Shown here piece by piece: positions 25,312-34,061 of a stretch of DNA of 64,000 nt. The first letter of the stretch is position 1. Every line of letters begins with the position of its first letter. The translations under genes and the position numbers were made by a program. The stretch is taken from the NCBI RefSeq assembly GCF_003012735.1, contig NZ_PXYI01000003.1, positions 744,001 through 808,000 on the forward strand, read 5' to 3'. The notes beneath the pieces were generated by a model, which was not told the origin of the DNA, did not search any database, and worked only from the letters and a program-made list of their open reading frames with translations. This DNA comes from Allosphingosinicella deserti (lineage in GTDB: Bacteria; Pseudomonadota; Alphaproteobacteria; Sphingomonadales; Sphingomonadaceae).

Positions 25312-26973
25312 TTAGCAGGTCGTCACCAAAGGAGGGGAGGAAGTAGCCTGAGCGCGCAACGCATCGAGATAGGAACGATTGGTCGGCAGGCTGGCGGCGA
25401 GCGCCCGGCCACGCTGTTCCGCCTGGCGCAGCAGCGGCTCGACGGTGCTGGCTGCGTCCGCCTGCACCGGCGCCTGCGCGGGTGCCGGGAAGCCCATGCC
25501 GTAGAGCACATATTGGTAACTGGCCGCCGGAAAGATCTCGTCGGCCATCGGCAGATCGGCACGCGACGGCGCCTGGTGCCGCCAGATCTGCAACAGCTCC
25601 GACAGGCGGGCCGGGATCGAGGCCGGATCCCGGTGGGCACGCCAATAAGGCTCCGAGCGCCGGCTCAGCACATAGTGAAGCTTCAGGAACTCGACGATGC
25701 GATCCCAGCGGTACAGGAACAGCGCGTTGAACCGGCGCGCGTGGATGTCCATGATGCCGCGGGTCACGGGGAAATTGTCGAGCAAGGCGTCGAGCGAGAG
25801 TTCGATCAACACGATCGCCGAGGCTTCGAGCGGCTCGAGAAATCCGGCGGACAGACCGACGGCGAGACAATTCCGTTCCCAGAAGCGCTGGCGGTGGCCG
25901 GAGCGGAAGGTCAGCCGGCGGAACGCTCCGGGATCAACCGGGATGCTCGGCGCAGTCTTGCGCAAATAAGCTTCGAGCGCCGCCGCTGCCGTGTCGTCGC
26001 TGGCATGGGCCGACGCATAGACGCATCCGATGCCTCGCCGGGTGGGGAGGCCGATGTCCCAGATCCATCCGGCGGAATGGGCGGTTGCGCATGTCTGGGA
26101 TGCGATCGGGCTCTCCGGCGCGACCGGCACCTGCACGGCAAGCGCGCGATCGTTGAACAGCACGTCCCTGCGATCGACGAACGGAACACCATAATGTTCG
26201 CCCAGCAACAGGGCTGAATGTCCGCTGCAATCGAGGAAGAGGTCGCCTTCTACGGTGCCCGTCGATCGAGTCCCCACCCCCGCGATATCGCCGCTTGCGG
26301 CGGCTTCGACCGAGACGACGTGGTCGCGCACATGGCGGACGCCCAGGCGCTGGGTCGCGTGGCGCCTGAGCAGGTCGACGAGCTTGCCGGCGTCAAGATG
26401 ATAAGCGTAATTCAGGGCACCGGCGAAATCGGCCATGGTCCGCTGACGGGGCGCCAGATTGAGACCGCAAGCGCGTGCCTGCGGGCTCACCGTCTCGGCG
26501 AAGCTGCGGGCATCCGACGCTTGCCAGGCCTGCACTACCGCATCCGGATCGGCCTCCACCGGCGGCGTGAAGGGATGAAAATACTGGTCGTCGGCTTCGC
26601 CCGAGACCCAGCCGTCGAAGCGGGAGCCCTGCTTGAACGCCGCGTCGCAGAACAGCAGGAATTCGGCTTCGGATATGCCGATGCGCTGAAGCGTTCGGCG
26701 CATCGTCGGCCAGGTGCCTTCGCCGACGCCGATGGTCGGCACGTCGGGGGATTCGATCAGAGTGACGTGGAGCGGCCCGGCAGGAGCCCGTTCGGTCCGC
26801 GCCGCGATCAGGCATGCCGCGAGCCAGCCTGCCGTCCCACCACCCACCACGACGACGCGCGTGACGGCCGCTTCGCGCGGCGGAGGCAGGTCTTGTGTGT
26901 CTCGCTTGTGCACCGAAGGCGTCCGAATTTTCCTTGTGCCGGCAATCTGCCCGCGCGAGGCAGGAAAAGCCAC
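25312..26973 (-). CDS. Second tryptophan halogenase family protein, variant signature
   Basis: Up to 553 aa from the GTG at 26973; another GTG at 26913 would give 533 aa and better fits the family start (TRVVVVGGGTAGWLAA). The catalytic lysine (DAAFKQGSRFDGW) and the glutamate block GFLEPLEASAIVLIE are present. The WxWxIP signature reads GWIWDIGLP, with Gly in place of the Pro after Ile. The two halogenases of this cluster are clearly different paralogues, not a recent duplication. The gene follows the TonB receptor after a hairpin (26981-27010). Confidence 0.85.
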   Translation of the reverse strand: MAFPASRGQIAGTRKIRTPSVHKRDTQDLPPPREAAVTRVVVVGGGTAGWLAACLIAARTERAPAGPLHVTLIESPDVPTIGVGEGTWPTMRRTLQRIGISEAEFLLFCDAAFKQGSRFDGWVSGEADDQYFHPFTPPVEADPDAVVQAWQASDARSFAETVSPQARACGLNLAPRQRTMADFAGALNYAYHLDAGKLVDLLRRHATQRLGVRHVRDHVVSVEAAASGDIAGVGTRSTGTVEGDLFLDCSGHSALLLGEHYGVPFVDRRDVLFNDRALAVQVPVAPESPIASQTCATAHSAGWIWDIGLPTRRGIGCVYASAHASDDTAAAALEAYLRKTAPSIPVDPGAFRRLTFRSGHRQRFWERNCLAVGLSAGFLEPLEASAIVLIELSLDALLDNFPVTRGIMDIHARRFNALFLYRWDRIVEFLKLHYVLSRRSEPYWRAHRDPASIPARLSELLQIWRHQAPSRADLPMADEIFPAASYQYVLYGMGFPAPAQAPVQADAASTVEPLLRQAEQRGRALAASLPTNRSYLDALRAQATSSPPLVTTC

Positions 26974-26980
26974 CCTGAGA

Positions 26981-27010
26981 CGGGAGGCATTCGATCAGGA
27001 ATGCCTCCCG
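26981..27010. terminator. Perfect 11-bp hairpin between TonB receptor and halogenase genes
   Basis: CGGGAGGCATT (26981-26991), an 8-base loop and AATGCCTCCCG (27000-27010). It lies 12 bases after the receptor stop. On the transcribed strand no clean U-run follows, so it may be an attenuator or an RNA-stabilising stem that lowers expression of the enzymes relative to the receptor. Confidence 0.7.
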
Positions 27011-27021
27011 CGCTTGTACGC

Positions 27022-30000
27022 TCAGAAGGTGAAGCGAAGCCCTGCCGAGTAGCGGGCATAGCCCGGCTGCGAGAAGGTCACGAAATTATCCGACCGGCGG
27101 TGACCGCGGCGCCGCTCGCCCGTCAGGTTGATCGCTTCAACGAAGGCGGTCAGGCCCGGGATGAACTCGTAGCTGGCGCTTGCGTCGACCTGGCCATAGG
27201 CCTCGACATAGGTCGGGTCGAACGCACCCCCGGCGTAGAACTCATCGCGCCAATTGTATGCGACACGCGCCTGTATGCCGCCCTTGTCGTAGAACAGCAC
27301 GGCATTGGCGCTGTCGCTGAGGCCGGTAAGTGCGAACTGGCCGATGTTGGGGTTGATGTTATTGTCGTACGTCGCGTCGCCCCGGACGATGGTATAGTTC
27401 AGGATCGCTCCGAAGCCAGTGTTCCAGAACTGGTGCTGGACAGCGAATTCCCAACCGTGGATCTTGGCGGTCTGATCGCTGTTGAACGGCTGGTTGATCT
27501 TGAAATTGAAAGGGTTATCTCCGGCTATTCCAAAGATATTTCCTCCAAGGTATGTTACTCCATCGATGATGGTCGAGCCCGTTACGTCCGAAGAGTCCGG
27601 GAAGTTGCGCAGGATGTAGTCTTTCACCCGGATCGCGTCGGTCGTGCCTAAGGCTGCCACGGCCGCCTGGTAGCGTGGCCCGTCGCCGGGGTTCAGTAGG
27701 CCAAATGCTGGAGTTTCGATCTGAGTCGTTCCAATGAAGTCCTGCACGTTCTTCCGGAAGAAGCCGACAGAGACGTAGCTGTCCAGGCCATAATACCACT
27801 CCGCCGAAAAGTCGATGTTCTTTGACTTGTATGGAAGGAGGCCAGGATTTCCTTGACTTCCGGTGCCTCCGAAAATGCGTGGATTCGAGTCGATCGTCCG
27901 GCCTCCCTGGAGGTTCGCATAATCGGCGCGCGTTATCGTATGGCTATATGAAGCACGCAACTTGACATTTTCCAATGGCTCGATGTCAAAGTCGATCGCT
28001 GGCAGCCAATTATCGTAATGACCCCTGAAGCGCGTAAAATCGCTCTCGCCCGAGTAGATGATCGCGAACTCATTGGCGGAAGTCCACTGGGTGCCGGTCG
28101 GTATCGGAACCAGTGCACGGGAATCGACGCTTGTCTGATCGTAGCGGAGGCCCGCGATGACGTGCGCCCGCCGGCTGAATGCGTCGAAGCCGGCGTTCAA
28201 CTGGATGTATGGCGAGATCGTCTTCTCGCGGATCCGACGATCGACCGTAAAGTCGGCAAGACAGGTGCCCGCCTGCGCCGAGCCGGTCCGGGGATCGCTG
28301 CAAATTTGATATTTGCTCTCGAGCAGGTCGGCCATCTGCTCGAAATTGAATACGTAAAGTGACGAAATCATGCCCGACGTGCCGGCGCCTGGCACCCCAT
28401 CGAACTTGTCCGGCACGGAGACGAGGTCGAACAGGTCGTCGGGAGTTTGTGATGCTCCGCCGGGGAGCCCGTCCCACCTGTCGTTTTGAATGAAGCCGTA
28501 AGCGGAGCGAACCTTGTTGTCGACGTAGGAGAAGCCGACGTCGATGCTGTCGAGGAAATCGCCGTCGTGGTCGTAGCGGCCTTTCAGCTGCACCTGGTTG
28601 ATCTCGTCCCGGAAGTAAGCGTTGCGGAACGAATCGCCCGTAGGCGTGATCAGTGCCGCGTTGAGCGGGTCGATGCCGGGGTACATCGTCACCGAGATGA
28701 CCGGCAGGTCCTTTTCGAAATTTACCGTCTGGCTCTGCACGCCGAAGACTGCGTTTCCAAGCGAGGTGCTGGTGCCGTACTTGTTGGTCGGCTTGGATTC
28801 CGCCGTCGAGTGATGCGCATCTAGCGACACCGTGACTCGGCCGGGTGCCTCCCAGGTGAGGTTGCCGCCGAGCGATTTGTTCTCGGTCCGATTGGCCGTG
28901 AGCGCGCCGCTGTAGGAGAGATCCTTTCCGGGCCCGAATCGCTCCGTGTAGAAGATCGGACCGGCATTCGGACCATCCGTCCAGGAGCTGGACGTGCCGC
29001 CGCTTTCGGAGTTGAACCAGATGCCGACGCTGCTGTCGCGCACTTCGACGGTGTTACGCGAGTAGGTGTAGTCGACTGTGGCCGTAACCGAGTCGATCGG
29101 CCGAAATTGCAGCGCGACCTGTCCGTTGATCCGTTCACGCTTGATGTCGATGAGGTCGTAGGCGGCGCCTTGCGGAATCTCGTAGACGTCGTTCGGGCCG
29201 GGGCGATTGGTGATGTTCGCTGCGCCGGGCGTGCCGGGCTGCGGCAGCAGCCCTTCACTACCGATAAAGCCGTCACGGAAACCGACGCTGGCAGAGTTCA
29301 CGCTCGCCTTGCGCTTCTGGTACGAGCCAGAGAACAGGATGCCGAAACGACCGTCCGCGAACGTATTTGAGAAGATTCCGGACACTTCGGGCGTGATCGG
29401 ATTGCCCTCGTTGCGTGACGTGTCCATCACGCCCTTGACGGCGATACTGCCGCGCATGCCCAGCTTGTCGAGCGCCCGCGGCGTGCGAATGTTGATGCTG
29501 GAGCCGATGCCGCCGGACGGGACGGCCGCCCTGCCGGTCTTGTAAACCTCGACCGCTGCGATGCCCTCGGACGCGAGATTGGCGAAGTCGAACGAGCGGG
29601 AGGCGGGCGCGCTGGCGCCATCGCCAAGCGAAGCGGTGGGCATTTGCCGACCGTTGAGCAGGACCAGATTATATTCCGGACCAAAGCCGCGAACGGTGAC
29701 GGTGGAACCCTCGCCATTGGCGCGGTCGATCGAGACGCCGGGTATGCGCTGCAGTGACTCGGCGAGATTGGTGTCCGGAAACTTCCCGATATCTTCGGCT
29801 GAGATCGCGTCGACCACACCCTGGGCGTTACGCTTGATGTTCGCCGCAGCCTGCAAGCTGGCGCGAATGCCGGTGACGACGATCTCGTCGCCATCGGCCG
29901 GACCCGCCTCCGCGGCCTGCTCGGGAACCTCGGAATCGCCCGGTGCCCCGACGGTGTCGTTGGCATCCTGCGCGGCGGCAATGCCTGGCACGGCGGCGAT

Positions 30001-30060
30001 CGCAAGTGCCGAGGCGCCGATGACGAGATGCGAAAGCGAACGAGCTCGGAAGCTGCGCAT
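27022..30060 (-). CDS. TonB-dependent receptor, carbohydrate-utilisation type
   Basis: The ATG at 30060 follows GGGGAGG and begins a signal peptide (MRSFRARSLSHLVIGASALA, cleavage near AIAAAQD); the frame from 30117 is not needed. The 1012-aa protein has the plug motifs EIVVTGIRASLQAA, DIGKFPDTNLAESLQRIPG and VTVRGFGPEYNLVLLNGRQ, and ends with SAGLRFTF. These plug motifs are typical of large Caulobacter/Xanthomonas-type receptors for oligosaccharides. Two LacI-type palindromes lie upstream. The segment about 27480-28370, coding for extracellular strands and loops, is visibly richer in A+T and rare codons than its surroundings. Confidence 0.93.
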   Translation of the reverse strand: MRSFRARSLSHLVIGASALAIAAVPGIAAAQDANDTVGAPGDSEVPEQAAEAGPADGDEIVVTGIRASLQAAANIKRNAQGVVDAISAEDIGKFPDTNLAESLQRIPGVSIDRANGEGSTVTVRGFGPEYNLVLLNGRQMPTASLGDGASAPASRSFDFANLASEGIAAVEVYKTGRAAVPSGGIGSSINIRTPRALDKLGMRGSIAVKGVMDTSRNEGNPITPEVSGIFSNTFADGRFGILFSGSYQKRKASVNSASVGFRDGFIGSEGLLPQPGTPGAANITNRPGPNDVYEIPQGAAYDLIDIKRERINGQVALQFRPIDSVTATVDYTYSRNTVEVRDSSVGIWFNSESGGTSSSWTDGPNAGPIFYTERFGPGKDLSYSGALTANRTENKSLGGNLTWEAPGRVTVSLDAHHSTAESKPTNKYGTSTSLGNAVFGVQSQTVNFEKDLPVISVTMYPGIDPLNAALITPTGDSFRNAYFRDEINQVQLKGRYDHDGDFLDSIDVGFSYVDNKVRSAYGFIQNDRWDGLPGGASQTPDDLFDLVSVPDKFDGVPGAGTSGMISSLYVFNFEQMADLLESKYQICSDPRTGSAQAGTCLADFTVDRRIREKTISPYIQLNAGFDAFSRRAHVIAGLRYDQTSVDSRALVPIPTGTQWTSANEFAIIYSGESDFTRFRGHYDNWLPAIDFDIEPLENVKLRASYSHTITRADYANLQGGRTIDSNPRIFGGTGSQGNPGLLPYKSKNIDFSAEWYYGLDSYVSVGFFRKNVQDFIGTTQIETPAFGLLNPGDGPRYQAAVAALGTTDAIRVKDYILRNFPDSSDVTGSTIIDGVTYLGGNIFGIAGDNPFNFKINQPFNSDQTAKIHGWEFAVQHQFWNTGFGAILNYTIVRGDATYDNNINPNIGQFALTGLSDSANAVLFYDKGGIQARVAYNWRDEFYAGGAFDPTYVEAYGQVDASASYEFIPGLTAFVEAINLTGERRRGHRRSDNFVTFSQPGYARYSAGLRFTF

Positions 30061-30080
30061 AGATCCTCCCCTGATTTTCT

Positions 30081-30092
30081 GACAGCGCTGTC
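30081..30092. promoter_or_regulatory. Perfect palindrome GACAGCGCTGTC (LacI-type operator candidate)
   Basis: A 12-bp perfect palindrome with the central CG that characterises LacI-family operators (compare GCGCT-centred sites of Caulobacter LacI-type repressors). It lies 21-32 bases upstream of the receptor start, so a bound repressor would block the early transcript. Confidence 0.6.
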
Positions 30093-30105
30093 TTGCGATG
30101 CCGTT

Positions 30106-30117
30106 GTGAACGTTCAC
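30106..30117. promoter_or_regulatory. Perfect palindrome GTGAACGTTCAC (second operator candidate)
   Basis: A 12-bp perfect palindrome with central CG, 25 bp (centre to centre) from the first one, so the two lie on nearly the same DNA face. A degenerate third element AAACGGTTT is at 30188-30196. Together they fit cooperative binding by the LacI protein encoded at 20934-22004. Confidence 0.6.
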
Positions 30118-30347
30118 TCTCGGAAGCAGGGGAGCCTGTCAAGATCTATTGAGGGTCCGAAACGGAGAAAATGAGAACGTTATCAGCAAACGGTTTCAAG
30201 CAGCGCACGAATGCTGGAAACCTGTGACCGCGCTGCAACGCATATCGGTCATGCGCGCTCTTAGAATGCCGTCCCACAAGGGGCCGTCATGCCACCGAGT
30301 CGGATACCATGCCGAGGCACTGCGGCAGGCGGTCGTACGCAACAATG
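30118..30347. other. Intergenic region without a gene
   Basis: Between the two minus-strand TonB receptor genes, 345 bp (30061-30405) carry no credible ORF. The receptor-proximal part holds the palindromes above; the rest should hold the promoter of the 27022-30060 gene. I see no convincing -35/-10 pair. Confidence 0.5.
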
Positions 30348-30372
30348 CTGCGCTCCCGCCGCGGGAGCGCAG
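30348..30372. terminator. Strong hairpin downstream of the 30406-32745 receptor gene
   Basis: CTGCGCTCCC and GGGAGCGCAG form a perfect 10-bp stem around GCCGC. It is located 33 bases after the stop of the upstream receptor gene. The following bases on the minus strand (ATTGTTG) are only weakly U-rich. Confidence 0.65.
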
Positions 30373-30405
30373 CCTTCCGGACTGTTCAACGAAGGTGCGG
30401 CCGCG

Positions 30406-32745
30406 TCAGAAATCCTTGCGCAGCAGCAGCCCCGCATAGCGCTTGTCGTCGCGCGGCACGAAGCGCGTCGAGCCGGCGGCGGATCCGTTCTGCAGGAAGC
30501 TCGAATAGCTCTCGTTGGCGATGTTCTTGACGAACAGCCGCGCCTGCCAGTCTCCCGGCGTCGACAGCAGGGCGATGCTGGCGTTCCAGATCGCGTAGGC
30601 GGGCTGGATCGTGTGCGCTGTCGCCGACAGGTTATATTGCGTCTCGGTGCGGAACGAGATGTCGGACTGGAGCTCCAGCTGCAGGTCCCCGCTCACCGCG
30701 AAGCGGTATGCAGCGTTGGAGTAGAGCTTGAACTTCGGCGCGAACGGCAGCGGCTCCCCGTTGATGTTGCAGCTCGTCGGCGCCCCGACCGGGCAGTTGA
30801 ATTCGCGGACCTCGGCATCGGTGTAGGCCGCGGCGATGTCGATCGTGAATCCGCGCGTCGGCCGCAGCGTGAAATCGCCCTCGATGCCCTGTGCGCGGAC
30901 CGAACCGGCGTTGATCAGACGGGTGACCTGCAGCCCCTGGACGGTGTCGGCAAAATTCGCCTGATAATCGTCGAAGTCGGTGCGGAATGCCGCGAGGCTG
31001 TAAGAGAAGCTGCGGTCTGCGGTGTTGCCCTTGATCCCGAACTCGAACGCCTTCGACGTTTCCGGCTTCAGCGGCACTTCGTCGAGCGGCACCACCGGCC
31101 CTGCCAGCGAGTTGGTGGTGTTGAGCGAGCGCATGTTGAAATAGACGTTGTAGCCCGGACCCTTGTAGCCGCGCGAATAGGTGAAATAGGTCTGCGCGCG
31201 CTCGCCGAGGTCGAGCTGCAGGCCGAGCCGGTAGCTGTCGCCGCGCTCGCTCAATTTGCCAGTGGCATTGTGGTAGGAACGGATGCCCGGGCGATCGAGC
31301 GCGGGGTTGATCGCACCCTGGTTCGTCGGATCGTTGGTCGACGTGCGGACGTGATAGAAGTCGATTTCGTCCCACACCGATCGATAGCCGGCGATGCCGC
31401 GGAAACGCTCCGTGAAGTTGATGTTGGCTTCGCCGAACAGGGCGTAATTGTCGTTGGTGATCCCGTAATTGGCGACCCCGGTGGTGGTGACCGGTCCGGG
31501 CAGGGTGGTGATCGTGCGCTGGTAGCGCTCGTCGGTGTCGGCATGCAGGTAATAAGCGCCGAGCACATAATCGATCAGACCGCCCTTGGGCGAAGTCAGC
31601 CGCAGCTCCTGGGAGAATTGGCGGGAGTCGACGTCGCCGAAATCCTCGCCCTGGGGAAATCCGACGGCGAGGGTTGCGATGCCGTCGAAATCCTGGTGCT
31701 GGCGGTTCAGCCATTTGCGCCAGGCGGTGATCGCGGTCAGCTGATACTCGCCGAGGCCGAGTTCGCTGGTCAGCGATACGCCGAAATTCTTGTCGCGGAC
31801 ATCGGCGTTGAAATTGTTCGCGGCGGTGCGGTTGGTCGGAGAGGCGACCACGCCAAGGCCGGCGAGGATACCGGCGAGTGCCGGTGAGTTATTGACGACG
31901 CCCGTCGGATAGACGGTCTGCGACGTGCGCTCGTAGATCGCGGTCGGCACGATGTCGTGCGAATTGAGATAGTCGCCGATCAGCGTGAAGCTCAGGTTCG
32001 GCGCCGGCGTGAACAGCAATTTGCCGCGGGCGCCATAACGACGGAAGCCGTTGACCTCGTCGCCGGTGACGATGTTGCGGGCGTTGCCGTCGAACTTGGT
32101 GTACAGGCCGCCGATCAGTGCCTTGAGCGTGCCGGGGATGATCGCGCCGGACACGCCGGCCTTGACCCGATATTCTTCGTCGGTCGTCGCTCCGACTTCG
32201 CCGAACGCCTGGAGCTCGTCGGTCGGATTGCGGGTGACGATGTTGACCACACCGGCGCTGGCATTCTTGCCGAACAACGTGCCTTGCGGCCCGCGCAGCA
32301 CTTCGATCCGCTCCACTTCGCCGAGATCGAGCGTCGACTGACCCGGGCGCGTGAGGACGACTCCGTCGAGCACGGTCGAGACCGATGGCTCGACGCCGGG
32401 CGAGGTGGTGATCGTGCCGACGCCGCGGATGAAGATCGTTCGGTCCTTGTTGGACGCGCCGGTGCGGAACTCCACGGTGGGCACGGTGGTGCTGATATCC
32501 TGGATGTTGTGGAGCTGGCGGTCGTTCAGGGAGTCGCCGCTGATCGCCGTGATCGCCACCGGTACGTCGAGCACGGATTCGTTGCGGTAGCGCGCGGTGA
32601 CGATGATCTCGCCTTCCTCGCTTGCGGGCGCCGCCTCGGGCGCCGCACTCTCGTCCTGCGCCTGCGCGAAGGCCCCGGCCGGCGCGACCAGGCTGCTCGC
32701 GAGTAGAAGGGCGCGAAGCGCGCGGAAGCGGTGATAAGGCTGCAT
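30406..32745 (-). CDS. TonB-dependent receptor
   Basis: A 779-aa protein with a signal peptide (MQPYHRFRALRALLLASSLV, cleavage near AFAQ) and GGGGAGA upstream of the ATG at 32745. Plug motifs: GEIIVTARYRNESVLDVPVA, FIRGVGTITTSPGVEPSV, IEVLRGPQGTLFGKNASAG, VVNIVTRNP. The barrel ends RYAGLLLRKDF. The EIIVTAR/GPQGTLFGKNAS form is the FyuA/CirA-like group common in sphingomonads, often beside catabolic genes. It is the last gene of an MFS/PhyH/SsuD-like set and probably takes up their substrate. The upstream 57 bp contain a perfect ACCAATTTGGT palindrome and an AGTTGA/ACCA motif. Confidence 0.93.
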   Translation of the reverse strand: MQPYHRFRALRALLLASSLVAPAGAFAQAQDESAAPEAAPASEEGEIIVTARYRNESVLDVPVAITAISGDSLNDRQLHNIQDISTTVPTVEFRTGASNKDRTIFIRGVGTITTSPGVEPSVSTVLDGVVLTRPGQSTLDLGEVERIEVLRGPQGTLFGKNASAGVVNIVTRNPTDELQAFGEVGATTDEEYRVKAGVSGAIIPGTLKALIGGLYTKFDGNARNIVTGDEVNGFRRYGARGKLLFTPAPNLSFTLIGDYLNSHDIVPTAIYERTSQTVYPTGVVNNSPALAGILAGLGVVASPTNRTAANNFNADVRDKNFGVSLTSELGLGEYQLTAITAWRKWLNRQHQDFDGIATLAVGFPQGEDFGDVDSRQFSQELRLTSPKGGLIDYVLGAYYLHADTDERYQRTITTLPGPVTTTGVANYGITNDNYALFGEANINFTERFRGIAGYRSVWDEIDFYHVRTSTNDPTNQGAINPALDRPGIRSYHNATGKLSERGDSYRLGLQLDLGERAQTYFTYSRGYKGPGYNVYFNMRSLNTTNSLAGPVVPLDEVPLKPETSKAFEFGIKGNTADRSFSYSLAAFRTDFDDYQANFADTVQGLQVTRLINAGSVRAQGIEGDFTLRPTRGFTIDIAAAYTDAEVREFNCPVGAPTSCNINGEPLPFAPKFKLYSNAAYRFAVSGDLQLELQSDISFRTETQYNLSATAHTIQPAYAIWNASIALLSTPGDWQARLFVKNIANESYSSFLQNGSAAGSTRFVPRDDKRYAGLLLRKDF

Positions 32746-32771
32746 GAAACGTCTCCCCGTATGTTATGTCG

Positions 32772-32794
32772 ACCAATTTGGTAGAGAATCAACT
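32772..32794. promoter_or_regulatory. Palindrome ACCAATTTGGT with adjoining AGTTGA motif
   Basis: An 11-bp perfect palindrome at 32772-32782 (centre T) overlaps TGGT-N6-TCAACT (32779-32794). On the coding strand of the receptor this reads AGTTGA, spacer, ACCAAATTGG, very similar to the site at 12022-12047 in front of the first TonB receptor (AGTTGA, spacer, ACCATATTGG). A shared MarR- or GntR-type regulator is possible. Confidence 0.5.
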
Positions 32795-32802
32795 TTGCGC
32801 CG

Positions 32803-34059
32803 TCAATGCGCGCCGGCGAGCCTGATTTCCGGACCGCTCGGCTCCGCACGCCGGATCACCGGGAGCAGCAGATGGATCCAGCCGAGAGCGAGCAGATACG
32901 AGCTTGCGGCGAACAGGAAGAGCGGCCCGTAGCCAAGCCCCGCGGCAAGGACGAGGCCGGCGATCTTGGCGATCGCCATGCCGCCGAGATTTCCGCAGAA
33001 GGCGCCGAAGCTGGTCACCCGGCCGACCTTGGCCCGCGGCGTGACGTCGGCGATCACGGCGAACAAGGTGGTCGAGAAAGCCTGGTGGCCGCCGAGCGCG
33101 AGCGCCAGCAGGAGCACCGACGGCCAATAGGAATCAAGCTGCAGCGCAAGCGGCAGCGGGGTGACGCACAGCGCCGCCACGAGCATCACGCTCTTTCGAA
33201 CCGCGTTTTCGCTGCGGCCGCGATTGAGCAGATAGGCGGCGGCGGAGCCTGCGATCAATGATCCGATTGCGGATCCGCTGTAGGCGATGGCAAGCGGCGG
33301 CCCGAGTTCGGTTCCCGAAAGCCCGAACTGGCGATTGAAGAAATCCGGCATCCAGAACAGCATCAGCCACCAGGTGGAATCGGAGAGTATCTTGGCAACC
33401 GCGATCGCCCAGGTGCGGCGTTCGGTAAGGATCGGGCCGTAGGGGGCAACGGGCGCGTCGGCGTCGGCTGCATCTGCCGGCTGCGCGGTGTCGGAAAAGC
33501 GGATGCCCCTGGTCGCCAGCAGCCAGGCCGCGGCCCAGACGAGACCGGCAAGGCCGGCGATGACGAACGCCGATCGCCATCCCCAGAGCGCGGCCACGGC
33601 AGGGATCAGCAGAGGGGTCACGATCGCGCCGAGGCTGTTGACGCCGTTGAGCAGTCCGAAGGCCAACGAGCGCACGTCCGGCGGGAAGATGGTCGCGATG
33701 CTCTTGATACCGGTCGGCGTTCCCATCGCTTCGGTCGCGCCGAGCGACGCGCGGACCAGGATGAACTGTGTGAAGCTGCTCGCCCATCCATGCGCCATCG
33801 CGGCGAGACTCCAGGCGGCCACGCCGACCGGATTGGCCCATTTGATGCCGAGCCGGTCGACGATCGCGCCGGTGAACAGAAAGCCGATTGCGGCGGCGCC
33901 CTGGAACCAGGCGGCGAGCGAACCATAATCATTGTCGCTCCAGCCGAGATCTGCCGAGATCACCGGCTTCAGCACCGATATGATCTGGCGATCGACGAGG
34001 TTGAGGATCCCTGCGCTCAGCACGAGCACGAACAGCAGCCAGCGGCGGCGCGGCGACAT
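32803..34059 (-). CDS. MFS transporter
   Basis: A 418-aa protein with about twelve hydrophobic segments, starting at the ATG at 34059 (a GTG two codons upstream overlaps the PhyH stop and is also possible). MFS signatures: NLVDRQIISVLKPVISADLG in helix 1, GAIVDRLGIKWANPVG between helices 2 and 3, and the second-half repeat VTPRAKVGRVTSFGAFCGN. The N-terminus resembles anion:cation symporter members that carry hexuronates, tartrate or phthalate-like acids. Coupling to a TonB receptor and two oxygenases suggests import of the same compound across the inner membrane. Confidence 0.9.
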   Translation of the reverse strand: MSPRRRWLLFVLVLSAGILNLVDRQIISVLKPVISADLGWSDNDYGSLAAWFQGAAAIGFLFTGAIVDRLGIKWANPVGVAAWSLAAMAHGWASSFTQFILVRASLGATEAMGTPTGIKSIATIFPPDVRSLAFGLLNGVNSLGAIVTPLLIPAVAALWGWRSAFVIAGLAGLVWAAAWLLATRGIRFSDTAQPADAADADAPVAPYGPILTERRTWAIAVAKILSDSTWWLMLFWMPDFFNRQFGLSGTELGPPLAIAYSGSAIGSLIAGSAAAYLLNRGRSENAVRKSVMLVAALCVTPLPLALQLDSYWPSVLLLALALGGHQAFSTTLFAVIADVTPRAKVGRVTSFGAFCGNLGGMAIAKIAGLVLAAGLGYGPLFLFAASSYLLALGWIHLLLPVIRRAEPSGPEIRLAGAH

Positions 34060-34061
34060 CG

